DNA of 64,000 nt. Origin: Serinus canaria (Eukaryota; Chordata; Aves; Passeriformes; Fringillidae). The position numbers and the translations under genes are program-made. The notes beneath the pieces were generated by a model. The model was given only the letters and a program-made list of their open reading frames with translations. It searched no databases and was not told the DNA's origin. Within the stretch, counting starts at the first letter, position 1, and each line of letters begins with the position of its first letter. The DNA is taken from positions 12,726,601 through 12,790,600 of the forward strand of contig NC_066326.1 of assembly GCF_022539315.1 (NCBI RefSeq). Reading direction: 5' to 3'. Below, piece after piece: positions 12,683-27,085 of the stretch.

Positions 12683-15600
12683 GAATGATTAGAACTTAGG
12701 AGTGGAATTAATTTCTTTTTTTTAATTTGTATGTGCCTGCCTCATAACTGCTGACAATGGCACTGAAAATATAGGGGGCTAACCATGCAAGTACAAGGCA
12801 CTGGGAAAGTTAGATCATAAAGGGTTCCACAGATCTTGGCTGAAGATTTTCTTTGTTAACCAATCTGTAATTCTTGCTTTTGCTTTCACCCTATATTTAG
12901 AAATAATAATAATAAAAAAGATATTCCAGTGATCAAAAGCAGAATAAGAAAAAATGGCATTTATCTAATGTGCATCATATTGACTTATAAGGTGCTTCAT
13001 GTGTTTAGAGAGAATTAAAAAACATTGTAGTGTATAGTGGCTTTCATTTCCCCTGTTCTAAGCCTTTCCATGGTATCCTATCTGTGATATTTGGGTTCCT
13101 ACATATCTTAGTCAGGTGTTGTTGTTTGCTACCTGATGGTCTCAGATATACCAGTTCAAAGTTGGATTATTTATTTATTTGCTTCTTTTCCTTGATGTAT
13201 TCAGAGAAGATAAGTATCCAAAGAATCAAAGACTTAGATGCTTATTTTCATAGCCAAAGGTTTTGGAATCTTTGAGGATATATCTCTTGGAACAACAATA
13301 AAGAAATTTAATTTTATTGGAGCCAAAATATTTTTCAAATGTTAGTAATTAAATTGAGTCTATAAAAGGGCTGGGACATTACTAACAAGGGTGGATATTT
13401 CAATATTAGGAGAGATGGCAGATTGCAAGATTCATGTTTAGGAATGTGGTTCAAAACTACCATAGTTATACCTTTAACCTACAAACTATCATATTTTAAA
13501 TTATAAGCCCTACATAACCAGGGCATGCCAGTGGCCTTTTTGTACTTTACTGTACTTTAACAGAGGAAGCTAGAGGGGCAGGAGGCTTTTTCCAGTGATA
13601 TTTTGCAAATTGAGAGGAGGAACAGAGAATGTGGAAATCAGAAATACACTTGTGCAGGAAGCAGAATTTAAAGGAGACTGATGAGTGAAGGAAGAGTGCA
13701 AATCAGACACAACTATCAGTCATGTCTGTAGGGGAAAATAGGGGATGAAATGCTCAGAAGCACTGTCATGACATTCATGGACTGGAAATTGTAGGTAACC
13801 ACTTGGGATCACTGGAAAACTGCAATGGAGCTAATTGCAGCATGTATTTCCCACACACACAAAGTTATTGGGGCAGATAAGAGAGAAATCTGCAATTAAA
13901 CAATTGTGATGGATTCTGAAACTTTCACTTAAGATACACTGTTCCAGCTAAACAAAAAATTCTGGGTCTGTTGAAGGAATCACTTGAAGACAAGTGATGC
14001 ATGATGTCGTGGGGGTTCTTTACCAGTGCTTTTCTCATGGCTTTAGCCATGAGGGAAATTACACAGAGGCAGAGGACATGGGCAAGTGCTAAGAATTTTG
14101 CTATAAAGAACAGTGGATTGAACTTGCTCATCACCCACACACTGCTGTCCTCCAGGATCAAGACTTTTCTCTGGAAGCTCATGCACAAACAAATGCTCAA
14201 TACTTTGTTTTTACACACCTGTTCATAGTTTTTAATACCCAGAATAAGGGAGTTGTGATCAATTCTACACTTATGGTTAGTTTTAATTTCAATTAGAATT
14301 AGCAGGTGATCTGAATATGTTCATAATGCCATGTTTAGGTCACTGATGTAGTCCTTTTTTTGTCTTAAAAATTAGGAACCTGAGAGCAAAACAGACTCCT
14401 TGTGTGAAACAGGAGCAAGAGCAGAGGAGTGAGGAGGAAACTCCCTTGCCCAGCTGCAGCTTAGCAGTGGGAGGTGGAGAAGGTGTGACCTAGTGTCTGC
14501 CCAAAGGAGAAGGAGCAGTGCTGGAAGCCCCATTTTGATCTGATCTCAGCTACTTGCTGTGTAGGATAAGGGACCTGCACAGGCATGACTGTGGAGAAGG
14601 TGATTGAAGTGCAGCCTTCTCCTCTTCAGGTAGACCTCTGCACAAGTTTGGGTGCATAACTTCTATCCCAGAATTAAAAACCAGTGGAATGCATTCCTAG
14701 TCAGTAGGAGATCAGTTTGTGGAATGAAGGGGCTTTGGTGGTGTAATATTTCAGCTGGTCCCTACCAGAGCTAAGGAGGGAATTATCACTGTTACTGTTT
14801 GCCAGGGTGACAACAGGGGGGTCCAAAATGCTTTTTCTGTCTGATAATGTGCTTAACTAGCTTTCAATGAAGTTGCACATCATGGTTCATCGCCCTTGAC
14901 TTTTTTTGAGGACCCTAAGTGACTGGTTTAGTGACTAGCAGCAATGTATCAGTGCAGATCAGCAGCAGATAATTTAGTCTGATCTTGTTTGATTTTATGG
15001 GTCTCCTAAAAACTTTGTTTCCACATACCAGCAGCTTAACAGGCAGACATATGATTTCAAGCTGCTAAACTTCAAGGCTTGTTGTAGAAGGGGCAAGAAT
15101 GCATGGTGGGAGAAAAAAAGGGTGGAATTAATGCTGGGAAAGAATTTGACTCTGTCTTATGCTCTGGTGCCTTTCATTTTTAGACACACTGAATTTTATA
15201 CATTTCTGCATCTGTTTGTGGTACAAAAAAAACCCAGAAATGAGATGACTAAATTTTAATAAATAAAAATGTTTTCATATGTATATGGTTCTTCATGGTC
15301 CTCTAAAAGGAAAAGAGAAAGTTCTTTACAATTCTAAATACAACTCGGTATCTACAGTGATTCTCAAAGTTGTGATTATTTAAAAGTAACCTTTTTAGAA
15401 ATAAGGACATATCTTTCCATACTTGATAAATACAGAATATCAGTGGACTTAACTGGGCTTTCAGACTGTGTGGATCTCAAGGTGTAACTAAATGGATTAA
15501 AGTGTAGTTTGGGTTTTTTAGCTTTGAAGTGAGAAAACCCAAGGCTTTTGTGGTTTTACTTAATTCATAGAGTTAGAAAAAATTTTGTGCCTAAGCAAGT

Positions 15601-16270
15601 TACAAAAAATGGAGCCCAAGGAAGATGAAATGTATTTTTATTTTTCTGAATTGTCTTTGTCCTAAGAAATAGGATGATACACTTGTTGAGTTCAACAGAC
15701 ATTGTCCACTACCATTTTTTTGGTTAGCAAATAAATCTGATTTTTAAATATCTTGTATTTTAATCTTAAAAATATATGCTGAAAAAAGTACAACTATTTA
15801 TATTTCAAGTGTCTCTAATTCCTGCCACTTCTTTTACTCAGTTGTTTTTCTCTTATAGTAAGAATTCACGTTCAATAAAGTAAATAATAGCATTACTTTA
15901 ATTTTAGGCAGGATTAATTTGAATCAAATTTAATGGTGGGGGTGTGTGTAGAAGGAGCCAAAATGCTGTAACAGGGATCTGTCTGGTATTAAATAGGGAT
16001 TGCAGGGTCTCACTTTTATGTGCCTAAGAGCCTGATGTATTTATGGAGTGTAGGATAGTGGGCAGTTTCCTTCGAGTTTTTTTACATTTTGACAAGCTAT
16101 TACTGGTAGGAGCAGGTATTTCCTATATGCAGAGTAGGAAATGCTGCTAATACAGTTAATAACCCACCTAACAGAGGGAAAAAATGAAAAGGAAATGCTT
16201 TAAGGGCCCTCGTGGTACACTGTAGTGTTAAACACATGGCAGCCCATGGCCTCCAAATAAAATCTTACAA
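12683..16270. other. AT-rich non-coding stretch
   Basis: No exon or known repeat was recognised. It contains an (AAT)n run at 12902-12914. A 9-bp inverted repeat with a 2-nt loop lies at 14034-14053 (CTCATGGCT, TT, AGCCATGAG). A moderately GC-rich patch lies around 14400-14540. Confidence 0.55.
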
Positions 16271-16273
16271 TTT

Positions 16274-16380
16274 GGGTGTGATGTCACTGGTCAGTTATTT
16301 GAGTGTGGCAGCAATACTGATAGTGATATCACACCTATGAAAACTGGAACTCCTCCAGCTGCCTTGGAGGGTGTGATGTC
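16274..16380. promoter_or_regulatory. Candidate cluster of three T-box-like sites
   Basis: GGTGTGATGTC occurs at 16275-16285 and again at 16370-16380. The near-identical GGTGTGATATC lies between them on the opposite strand (plus-strand GATATCACACC at 16325-16335). The spacings are about 50 and 45 bases. GGTGTGA is the core of the half-site bound by T-box transcription factors. Three extended 11-mers in about 107 bases is more than background suggests, but I found this after the fact and have no conservation data. Regulatory function is inference. Confidence 0.25.
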
Positions 16381-18440
16381 CAATCCATCAATGTCAGCTG
16401 GGAGTCAACCATTACCTTTTACATCAAACCATAAAAGCAAGTTTTACCTTCTCTGCTGAAGCCTGAGGGTGTTGCTCAAGCTCCCATTCTTTTTAGGTGT
16501 TATGGGTACAGTTTATGCATTATGTGCCTCTGTGAGGACTTTGGTTCTGATTGCTTCTTCAATCAGAATCAGTATCTGGTGTTAATTGCTGCTATTAGTT
16601 TGTTCGCTTTTCAATAAATTTAAACTTCACAAAGGAGCAATTATATTTCCATTTTGAAATTGAATTATGAAGACCTGTACCTAAGTTATTTGGTATTTAT
16701 TTATTGATTTATTTGTATTGATCTGGTCTGTGACAGATTGTGTCCCTAATTTCACCATGGACACTAATATAGTGCAAAATATTAAAAGAAAAAAGATTGT
16801 TATCATAGATTTCAATATATTTAATGAGCTGTCAATACTGTAGCTTGAAAGTGCTATATATTTTTCTTCTACTGAATATAGGGATGCAATAATTTTTTAT
16901 TTCTATCATTCTTAGGAAGAATATCAAAATTGTATAAATACATGATGACCTAAATCAATATTGGAAAAATATGTAAAAACTAATAATCAACAAAATTTGT
17001 TAACTAGATTTTTAATTATACTTATTGTGGTTCTGCTGAGTTTTAACAGTTTTTCAGCTACTTTAACGTCATTACTAAACAATATTTTCCCCATCTTTTT
17101 TATTTTATAATTGCAGCACTTCAGAATTTCCTTTCTGACAGCAGAAAGAAAGAAATTAAATAAGTCATTACAGGAAAGCAGTAGTATGGAGTTTATTTAT
17201 CTGCATTATATATTCCCAGTTTACAGTCCTGCTTCGTTATCCTTTCTTCTTTTAAAGGTTGTCTGACCTTTCCCATAAAGAAATCTTTTCTTGTAGCTGA
17301 TAATTTTATAAAATTACTTGGGACACTTGCCAAGTGAGGTATCTGTCTGAAGAGTTTATACTCTAGACAAATGGTTCCAGGTGCTGAGCTGGAAAGTCTC
17401 AGCTATTTCTAGCACAGGGAATAAAGGGAAAAAAACCCAAAAAACAAAAAAGACCCAAACACACTTGCAAATAATGTTTGTTTAAAAAGATTTATTGATC
17501 CAGTTGCTTCAACACAGTGTCCTGAGTGTTAGCAGTTGGATGGTATTAATTTCATGGATGTATTTTCTGTTGTCCAAGAAAATGTTTGTTAAATTTGGTT
17601 ACTATAGAAGAATTGTGGTTTCTGTGAGATTCTTAGGGAATTCATCTGTATATGAAAGAAAGGATAAGTCTGCTTTGGGGTGAGATAGAGCTGAGGGACC
17701 TGTGCAAACAGGTGGGAATAATGGTTGGGGCTTCAGGAGACAAGGAGGAAACTGCTAAACTCTGCAGGAGAGGGTGGGGAGATTGGAATTGGAGGAAAAA
17801 ATTGAAGATGGAGGGAACATTGGAACTGCCAGAGCACAATCCCTAATGGTAGAGACTGAAAGGTCTGAAGAGATGAGGAAGAGTGCAGGTGGACCAAACA
17901 CTGTCAGTCAGGTAAATGGATGCAATAATGTCACAGGAAAGATGCCCTAGAGAAGCCTGAATGAATCAATGTGTGTGTTTGACATTTGCTTCTGAGCAAC
18001 ATTCAGTTAAACACTTTGAAGAAACAATGGATCAAACCTCTTGGCTCGTTGGTCATAGGCCTGATGTTTCTTCTGTGTACTGATTGAGACAGGAGTCCTG
18101 GGGAAAAACAAAATATGCAGAATTAATGGCTGTATCATAACTAATATCTAATAAGGTTCAAAATTTAAGCTGAAGAGATTATCTCAGTTCTGGAGCTTTC
18201 TACATTTTGTTTGTCCCAAGTCATAAGCTGATAATGTAGTTATACCATAGCAATCTTTCCTGTGTGTGGAAAACACATGAAGTAGATTGTATGCAAGATA
18301 AAAAAATGTGATGAATGTCTAGGCTTTAATTGTATTATGCAGTTAACATTAAGGTGGGTAGTAGAAAAAAAGATCAACTTTTCAATATCTTTTTGTTAAA
18401 ATATTTTCTTGTTCATCCCTGCAAGAGGATAAATATACAG
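16381..18440. other. AT-rich non-coding stretch
   Basis: I see nothing specific. There is a 9-bp inverted repeat with a 6-nt loop at about 16544-16567 (TTCTGATTG / CAATCAGAA), and an A-rich patch at about 17428-17462. Confidence 0.55.
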
Positions 18441-18610
18441 CAAGAGATCTGCTAATTAACAAAAGCTGTTATGTGTTTCATCTTCAGTATGCATCCCTGT
18501 ATCAGTCAGCTTGTAATATTTTTATTAATTATTTTATAATCAGTTGCACTATTCTGCTAAGACAGTTTCCTCGAGTGAGCTGCTTGGCCTGACAGCTTTT
18601 ACTACAGAAC
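18441..18610. promoter_or_regulatory. Possible conserved non-coding element
   Basis: This segment holds homeodomain-type cores, TAATTAAC at about 18453 and ATTAATTATT at about 18523, in otherwise non-repetitive and compositionally mixed sequence. That style is typical of vertebrate distal enhancers in gene deserts. I have no alignment, so this is only a candidate. Confidence 0.15.
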
Positions 18611-21600
18611 CTAAATGTGTCAACATTGGCAAACTGTTCTGTTTTTTTTTTTTTTAATCTACAGCATAAAATCTTGAACTCAGAAAAGCAAAGTAAATAA
18701 AACATATAGGCTAAAAGAGACAGCTGTGTGCTTTTGTGAAGAAAAACAGCAACAGAGGATAAATCAGAAAGCTGAGGATGACGTGCTGCAAATAAACCTT
18801 AGCACAAATGACAGTTCTCTGTTCAGGATTTTCTCATGAAGGTTCAAGGTATAAAAACTTAAAGGTGGAAGAGAGTACTGCCAGAATATCTGACTTTTCC
18901 TTTAAGCAACTTTTTGAGGCTAGGGAAGTATTTAGTTTATCTAAATATGTAGAATTTATTGTCCAAGAAGACAAGGTCCATGCATGAGCAGTGTTTACAA
19001 AACAATGGATGTCAGACTCCACAATGGGGTTTTTATTTGACAGAATCTGGTCAGTAAGGTGGTACATAGAGTAAACATGATGGAATGGAAGGGAATTCAG
19101 GAATCCTTTTTTGTGAGTCTGGTGCAGAAGTCTGAAATCTGAAGTAACCAGGAACCACAGCTTCTCTTCTGGAAAGTTAGAGAGTATCTGGTTATTCAGA
19201 AAACTGATGCCCAGGTGCTTGCCCTTGCTTTGGGAAATCTTCTGTGTGTACCCAGAAACATTATTTTCATGTCATCTGTGCAGTGTTGTGCACTAAAAGA
19301 GGTATAAAGTGTAATACACTGCAAGCTATTTCATAAGTCTGCAAGTTATGGTTGTAGGGTTGTTTTTTGGTTTTTTTTCTGAATAAGGAGATGAGCATTT
19401 ATCCTAATGTAAGAAATCAAAGATTTATCTTAAGCATCAACTATTATTCTGGAGTTAAAATCAGAAAATATGTCTCTTTGGATTTCAACAGAGGTTAAGA
19501 AAACCTTAAGCAATGTTTTCCTTTTCCCATTACAATTGTCACAGACTGTGTAGGACCTGTTACTAAGACAAAGGCCAAGTACATCTGTCTAAATCTTTTA
19601 TTGTTAAAGCCTGCAGTTCTTCTTGCCATGTGATTATTTTCAAATTTCTCTGCACAGGTTAATATCTGCTTAAGCACTGTGTGCAGCACCACCTGGAAAT
19701 ATTGCTGAGTACAGTCAATGAGGAGAAAAGCATCAGTGATGGTGACTTTGAATTCAGTAGAAATAATTAATTACTGATTTTTTAACTAGATTTTTAAAAA
19801 ATCTGTGTTTCCAAGGTTTTTTTCCTATTAATTTTTTAAGTATTTATGAGGATTTAAACATAAAGATTTGTTTAAATAAGGCTTTTAGTCCAAGAATAAA
19901 AAAATTAATGCCACCTAAAAAAGCTTCAAAGTCAGTCTGTCAGGTTCTTTATGGCAATGAAGCTCTCACATTATCTTTTTAATGCTGAAATCAGTTCAAG
20001 TCAGTGAAATTTCTTTAATGAACTTTAGGGCACATCTTCAAAGAAACCTGCAATTGAACCTGTGGAAAGGCCAATGCCTTTGAACTGTGGAAAAGAAGTT
20101 TATCCTAGATTAGCTTGATCTTTTAGTTTACTCTGCCTTCTAATCTAGCAAGAAAGATCTAAGCTTAAAGAGTACCTCTGAACTGCAGTGACAACCTAAA
20201 AGCAATGTATTGTTAGGGAGAAATTCATTGCTTCCCCTAGGTATTAGCATTTTAAATTTGGAAGGATAGCAAAGTTGTTTATTTTGTGAACATGACCACC
20301 CTGAGTCTCCCTGAGCACTACATTTTCTTTATTTGTTAGGAGATGTTTCTTTGCTTATTTCTTTCACTTGTGAGTAGATTAGGACCTTATAAATTGAAAA
20401 GTAACTTGATTTTTGTTCTCATTCTCCCTCTAACATTTCAGTGTACTCCATCCAGTTCAGTCTTTCATCACTCAAATGTGGAACAATGTACCTTCAAATT
20501 TGAAAGAAATAACAAAATCTGGAACAAATTACAAAGTGATGGAGAAGGGAAGTGCAGAGCTGTATGGAAATAAGTGCATTAATGCATAAGCTCTGATGCA
20601 CATGAGTCTGTTTTGAAGGACACTTCATTTTAGTTTCAACTTCTGCTTTTAAATTTTACTGTAATCTGATACAACATTTGCTTGGGTGAGTACTTGAGGA
20701 ACTTTCAGTGTTAACAGTATTCTTTTAGATAGAAATTCCTTTGGATTTCAGATTTTGTACTCTTTCCAGGTTACAATAAGAAAAACATGGAAGAGATTTT
20801 TAATAGAAAAAACCAACACTCCGTGGTTTGCAGCTGGCAATCACAATGCCTCTACTGCTGCTTTTATTTTATTAAGTGGAACAGGTCAGTTCACTATCAG
20901 AGCTGACTGTGTTCCTTCTCTGGTGAAAGTAAAAACACAAGTCTAGCAAAAAATTAAATGACCATTAGTTTCTTTTCAATCATTCTGTGAAATGTCTTTT
21001 TAACAACTGTCTCATTTTATGGAATCAAGGAGGACAAGGATGGTCATCACTCAGCTGGCAAAGGAAAATGCCTTTGTCTATAGCACTGCCTTCCATAAGT
21101 GATGTTATTCAATGTCTACTTTTAATTAAGGGTTAATAAGCCCTTACACCATGAAGAAAGTGCAGAAAGGTGGAGTTAGGTAGAAAATCTTGTTCAGATG
21201 AAAGAAATAATGTTTATAAAGTTGGATTTTTGAAAAGGAAAGTATGGAATGGAATAATATAAAATGTATTTGAGGGAACAGAGAAGAAGTTTAAATTATA
21301 TGTTTATCCAGCTTATAAATTATGCTATATTTTCCTGTATTTTATTTTTTAAAGTTAATTCTTTGACTTTTTAAGGTCAATGGGATTTTTGCCACTGGTT
21401 TGATTGGTACTGTTTCACCCTTTATCTGTGAGAAGCAGTTTCTGCTTTTTGTTACTATTTCAAAATGGTATCCTTCCTTTTCTTCTCTCACTCCAGTTTC
21501 CTAAGGATTTATACTCTTTTGCATCAAAAGGAAATGTTTTTGCTGGTACATACTGCATAGTTGAAATCAAGTACCAGGCAAAAAGCTGGCTGACCTAATG

Positions 21601-24600
21601 GGCTGATTGCAGCAGAGCAGACGTTTTGAATCTGGACTTCTTAGTTATTGAGGGTACAGGATTTTGAATGCTTTTATCCTTTTATTGGTGAATGCACTAA
21701 AGTACATGCAGACAGAGAATGTTAAAGTGGCAGTCAGATAAACTTGTTAAAGCAGTGGGAGTTTTTCCTTTCTTTCTGCGTGACTTTATCATCACAGTGG
21801 AGTTAAAAGGCAATTAGCCCTTCAGCTCTTTTCTGGCCAGTTTATTGGCATTTTACACACAACTGTTGAATAGACAGTGCCATATTAAAAATTCCAATGA
21901 AGCTGGCCTGGGGATAACAGACTCTAAATTTCTGGTTAATGTAGGTTTCCTTGAGAGGAGCTATTGCCAAAAAGCTTGGGTGAAATTATCTAAAAACAGT
22001 ACCTATGCTGCTTGTACTCATAGTTGATGGAAAATTGTAGTAGTCCTGCTTCATGCTGTGTTACATTTCCAGGGAAATATTTTTATGAAGAGTGTTTGAT
22101 GAAAAAGTTTATTCCTTTAGTAATAACAGGCTACCCACTGTGTTACTTTAGGCAATGAACATGGTGAGTAGAATAAGACGTTTTCATCATCAGAACAACA
22201 ATCATTCTTCCTTTGCATTTCTGTAATTTTCGTCTGAGGTCATTAAAACACTTCACCAACATGGATTACTGATTTCTTTCAGTATATGAGAAGTGGGAAA
22301 TAGATTATTATGTCAAAATTTTGACCAAATGTAGTCCAAAGTTGTTTTGGTTTTGTTTGTTTCTTTTGTTTTTTCTGCTTGGATTTTTCTTTGTTATTTT
22401 GGAAGGGGGTGTGTTGGTTTAGAATTTTAAGTAAACATTTTGGGGTTTTTTTTCTCATTTCAACGTCAATAGAAAATCAAACATGTCTCGCAGGTCTTGC
22501 ACCCCAAAGTATTAAGAACCAAAACCTGGCTGTAATATTTTTCATGGCTGAGGAGAATGAAGTACAAACAGAAGACGTATAAGCTCACTACTGGAGAGTA
22601 AATTGGATTTTTCATACCATTTCAGCTTTAATCTGGTCTTGCCAAAGAAAATAGAAAGTTTTTGATAGACGTGACTGAGACTATTATTGCATCTTAATGA
22701 TGCATTCATTGCTTCTATGAATAAATTTATTTAGTTAAATTTTGTAGCTGATTTTAATTTACTGATGTTAGATCATGAGAAATCTACTGAGGTCTGTGAG
22801 TGTGATTGAGAGCCAGAGGGTAAAAGCAAGGAGTAGATCTGACTTTTAACCTGACCACATGCATTTCTCCAGTCTGCACTGGGGAATCAGCAAAAAGGCT
22901 CCTTAGAAGTCCAGCTGGTTTTTGGGTCGGATCTCTTTCAAAGTAGGGAAGGAATGCTGGTAGATTTAAAGAATCAGAAGTGCTATTTTCACTATATTTT
23001 GGTTTGCATGACAACTCCAGAGGGAACTCAGATTTTGTTCAGAGAGCAAGTGATGGGTTTATGCTGCAGTGTGCCTTAACAATAAGCAAGGCAATTTGAA
23101 ATGCCTTCATTTGCTCAGGTCTGTATAAGTTAGAATTTCTTTCAGAGCACAACACTTATTTAAGGTGATCCCCAATAGCAGCAGTTCTATTTTAAATGGT
23201 GTGTACATGTATTTCAACTCTGTTAAAAACTCAAACTTTGCTTCTGATACTCACAAGCCATCATGAAAGTCATCTGTAACTTTTGTCTTTTAACATAGCA
23301 AATACATATTGGAAGACAATGGTTTCATTAAATGGGTATTCATGTGTAAATTGAAAACCTAGAAGTTGGAAAGTGCCAGATTTAAAGTAGCTCATATAAT
23401 TATTTTTTTAGGTGTCCTTTTGGTTACATGTTGCAGCACTTTTCAGTTGTCCAGCCATTTACTGCCTTTTCTGTAGCACTCACTGCTGGTCCCTGCTTGC
23501 TCCCCATTGCTGATTCCATTCTTGAGCTGTATTTTCACTGGGACAGTAACTGGGGGACAGACAAGCAGTTATGCTATTGGGCAGCTTGGCCCTACCCATG
23601 CTCTTTCTTCAGATTCTCTATGTGATAAAAAATTGTGTAGACCAAAAATTGGGTATGGTGTGGACTTGTGTATTCAGTCAGGGCCCATCTGGGATGCAGA
23701 GAGCACCCTCAGCAACTTCAGAGTGATAAAAACTCTGCCATGATGACAGGAAGAGTGTCTGGTTATCAGGAGCAGAACCAGTGCTGAAGTTGGAGTGGTT
23801 CTGAGCTTTAGGCCATCTCTGACAGTTTTCCAGGCTGCCAGGAAAAAATCAATTTTTTCACGTCTACAAAGTGAGGAAAAGAAAAAAAATACAGTATTAT
23901 TTTATAGAGATGTGTTAAATATAATATCTTGAAGTCTATGCAACTGTTTTAAAAATGAGAAGGACTATAAAAACTGAATAACTTTACTCTAGCAAGGCTA
24001 ATACATCAGAGCAAATGACCAAGACATCTGCAACAAAGACTTTTGAACCTGTGCCCAGTGTCTGTGCACCGTCTTGTCCCACACAGATAATAATGCTCTC
24101 CTCCTATCATGAAAAAGAAAGTGGCTTGTTAGTGCTCTAGAGAGATCCAGATATGGTGATGAGCAGCACAGGCAAGGCCAGGAAGCAAGCAGCACTATAG
24201 TTCCAGGGAGATGCTTAGCAAAAGCAGCATTTTAAAAACTTTGGTAGTGCTGAAAGCAACTGCTCTGTGTGAGGAACATTTGGGCAGAGTGACACAGACC
24301 CTGGAGTGAAAAATAACGTGTGATCATTAGCTAGAAATAGCCATAATTTACCGACACCAGGGGGCAGAATTAAGGTTGCAAGGACACCCATAAACCTGGC
24401 ATTCCCAAGCACAGGGCTATTTAAGTTCAAACTCAAGCATGCTTTTAAGTTTAAATATTTGAATGGTGTAGAATTTGTTGCAAACAATGTTGTGTTTGTG
24501 GAAACAAAAACATTTCAATGCAGTTGGAAGATAAGTGTGATTGTTCGTTTGTTGCAAATGTGAATTTAACTAAAAGCTAATTTTAATTACTTTCAGCTAA

Positions 24601-26380
24601 TGTTCAACACTTTATTGTTTGGGCATAAATTAGTCCAGCTTTCTAAAGGAAAAACATCAAACAAATCCTTTCTTGAAGGTTAGGCCTCCTTTTCTTACTT
24701 TCTGAACTGCAGAAAACACTGTAGATAACTGCAGCTTTTTATTTCCAACCTGACCTTCCATGTTCTGAAACTAATTTGCCATACTGCTTCTCAAAGTCTG
24801 CTCAAGGACTTCCTTTAGCAGAATAATGTGGTTCTTATTAGGCACATCCTATAAGACCCAGGAGGATTGCATGCAAAGAAAATAAGACGGAAACACAGCT
24901 GAATTTCCATCCTCCAGTCAGATATATGATATTGATGACCAGGATGCCTATGAAGGATATTGTAAAAAAGACAAAGAATTAAAGCAAATGTCTGACAAAT
25001 TGGCTGTCTTCAGATGCAAGGATGACAAGTGGTCTGTGCAGCTCAGTGGAAGACATGGAGGCATCAAGCCAAATTGTTTTGTAGTCAACAAGTCTCTTTG
25101 AATCACATGGTTGTGTGTAACCTCTCTTTTAAACAAGGCCTCAGTTTAAATTACATCATCAGGAAAGACTTAAAGCCGTGAAGTTCTACGTGAAAGCTGA
25201 TAGTTTTGCTGCACTCCAAATGTTCTTCACAGTTATGAATTTTATATTTTTACAGGAATAATGGGATATTCTGTTAAAATGGGACTTCTTTCCAATATTA
25301 TTTTCCTAATTTTTAAGTAGATGCACCAAACACAAATAATTGTGAAAATAGGAGCTTTAACTTCAAATCCGTTTCCTCCCTATTTTTTTTTTCTATGAGG
25401 TGAGAAAATAATTTCATGCTAGCATAATTTGATGGAAAAATGCACTGAAATGGCTTGAGTGTGATATAATCTCTTTAACTTGTGATGTTTTCATTCCTAT
25501 GTAGCTAAATATAGATTTCAGAGGTTTTACAAGGTTAATGAGGAATCTTTACCCTCTGTATGCAACTCAGTGCAAGTGTAATTTAGTGAATTGGCTCCAG
25601 AATTATCACTACTTTTTCATTTCATTCTTCAACAAGATGCAGAATTTGGGTAATCAGAATTGCAATATGATTTTCCTGTTAATCTGTTTTAAATCGGAAA
25701 TTTTCACCATGACTAATCCATGAAATTTGTCAACTTTGTCTGTGATTTACACAAACTCTATTTATAAAGAGAAATTGTTTGAGTCCTAAGGCATGGAATA
25801 TTATTTCCCAGCATGCTTTTAGAGACTTTTTTCTAACAAGTATAAACAAAATGTGGTCATTGACTATATTATTATTTCAAGATCAGGAGGTAAAACCTGA
25901 GGAATGTTGAAGAGTATATTCCCTGTAGCAGTGTATATTAGTCTTAAGCCATTAAGAAGAAAATAGCCTATCATATCAGAGTTGGTAAGGATGGTTGTGA
26001 TCATAAAGTTTACCTAAAATAATTGGATAACTTGCTTGTAGATTAAAAACATATGTGATTCTTGTATGTCTTTATGCTGAGGCTTTAGAATTAATTGCTG
26101 TCAGCATAAACCAGACCAAACAAAAATAGATTTGCATCAATTCTTTGTAATGGGGGAAAAAAAGAAAGGCTTGAATGACAGTGAAGATAATTCTGTTTTG
26201 TATTTGGGGGGAAATGGCTACACAGTGTTCACATACAGGAGTGCAATTTACTATATATGGCAAAGAATAAAGGTCTTTTATGTAAATGTAATAACAGGCA
26301 AGTAATACCTTCAGAGGAAAGAAAAACAATCTCTTGGGTACAGAAAGTTTGTCTGCTCCAGCTGTCCTCTCTCACTTGTT
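18611..26380. other. AT-rich non-coding stretch
   Basis: No coding exon, RNA gene or recognised transposon in about 7.8 kb. Mononucleotide runs occur (T14 at 18642-18655). Open frames are under 92 codons and have no recognisable domain. Confidence 0.55.
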
Positions 26381-26526
26381 GGGGGAAGACGTTTGGGGAA
26401 AGACCAAAACACAGATACTCACAAAGCTCAGCACCATGTCTTAATCAGTTTTTACTGAGCTACTCTGCTCCATACCAAGCAGGTTTAAATGTGCAGCACA
26501 TCCCTGTATGTAACTAAGTCCCACTG

Positions 26527-27085
26527 CCTGTGGGAATGAAAGCAGGATGGCTCTGGGCTTCAGTCACAGCACAACTGCAGGTGAGGGAACAGCAGCATCA
26601 ACTCCTCTTCCAGCTGAGCAGGAGCTGCTGAATGCCATGGCTGTCTCCACATCACTTCAAATTCCTGCTTGTATGGTTTTGTGCAAGATCTCCAGAAATC
26701 ATGCCCATTGGGATCACAGATGGCCAGCCTGTTACAAGGTCCACAGTCTGGAGCCAGCTTGGCCTGCCCTGCAGTCTGATCTTTCTCCAGCAGAAATGGC
26801 CATAGGTTATTCCCATGTCCATCGAGTTACCAAAGTACAGACATGCTCTGTCATGGTCCCTGGGGTATGAAATGCCCCCTTTGTGGTCAGATCATAGGAG
26901 AGCTCTGGCCATGTGGAGAGAGGTCAGTGTCCTCAGGTGATGTCTGCCAATGCCATGGTGGTCTTATGTGATGTGCCAAGCCATGGCAGGGCAACTCTGT
27001 GTCCTTGTGCTCCTGGCTGGCTTCTCTCTATCCTGCTTCCTTCACCACTGCAGCTCATGTTCTCAAAGGCCCAACTGCCTCTTAA
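26527..27085. other. GC-rich, CpG-poor block
   Basis: About 560 bases are clearly GC-richer than the surroundings, yet I count a single CpG, at about 26823. This points to long-term methylation decay and not to an active CpG-island promoter. Plus-strand frames at 26547-26870 (107 codons) and 26913-27101 have no recognised domain. It may be an old degraded repeat or a GC-biased patch. Confidence 0.4.
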
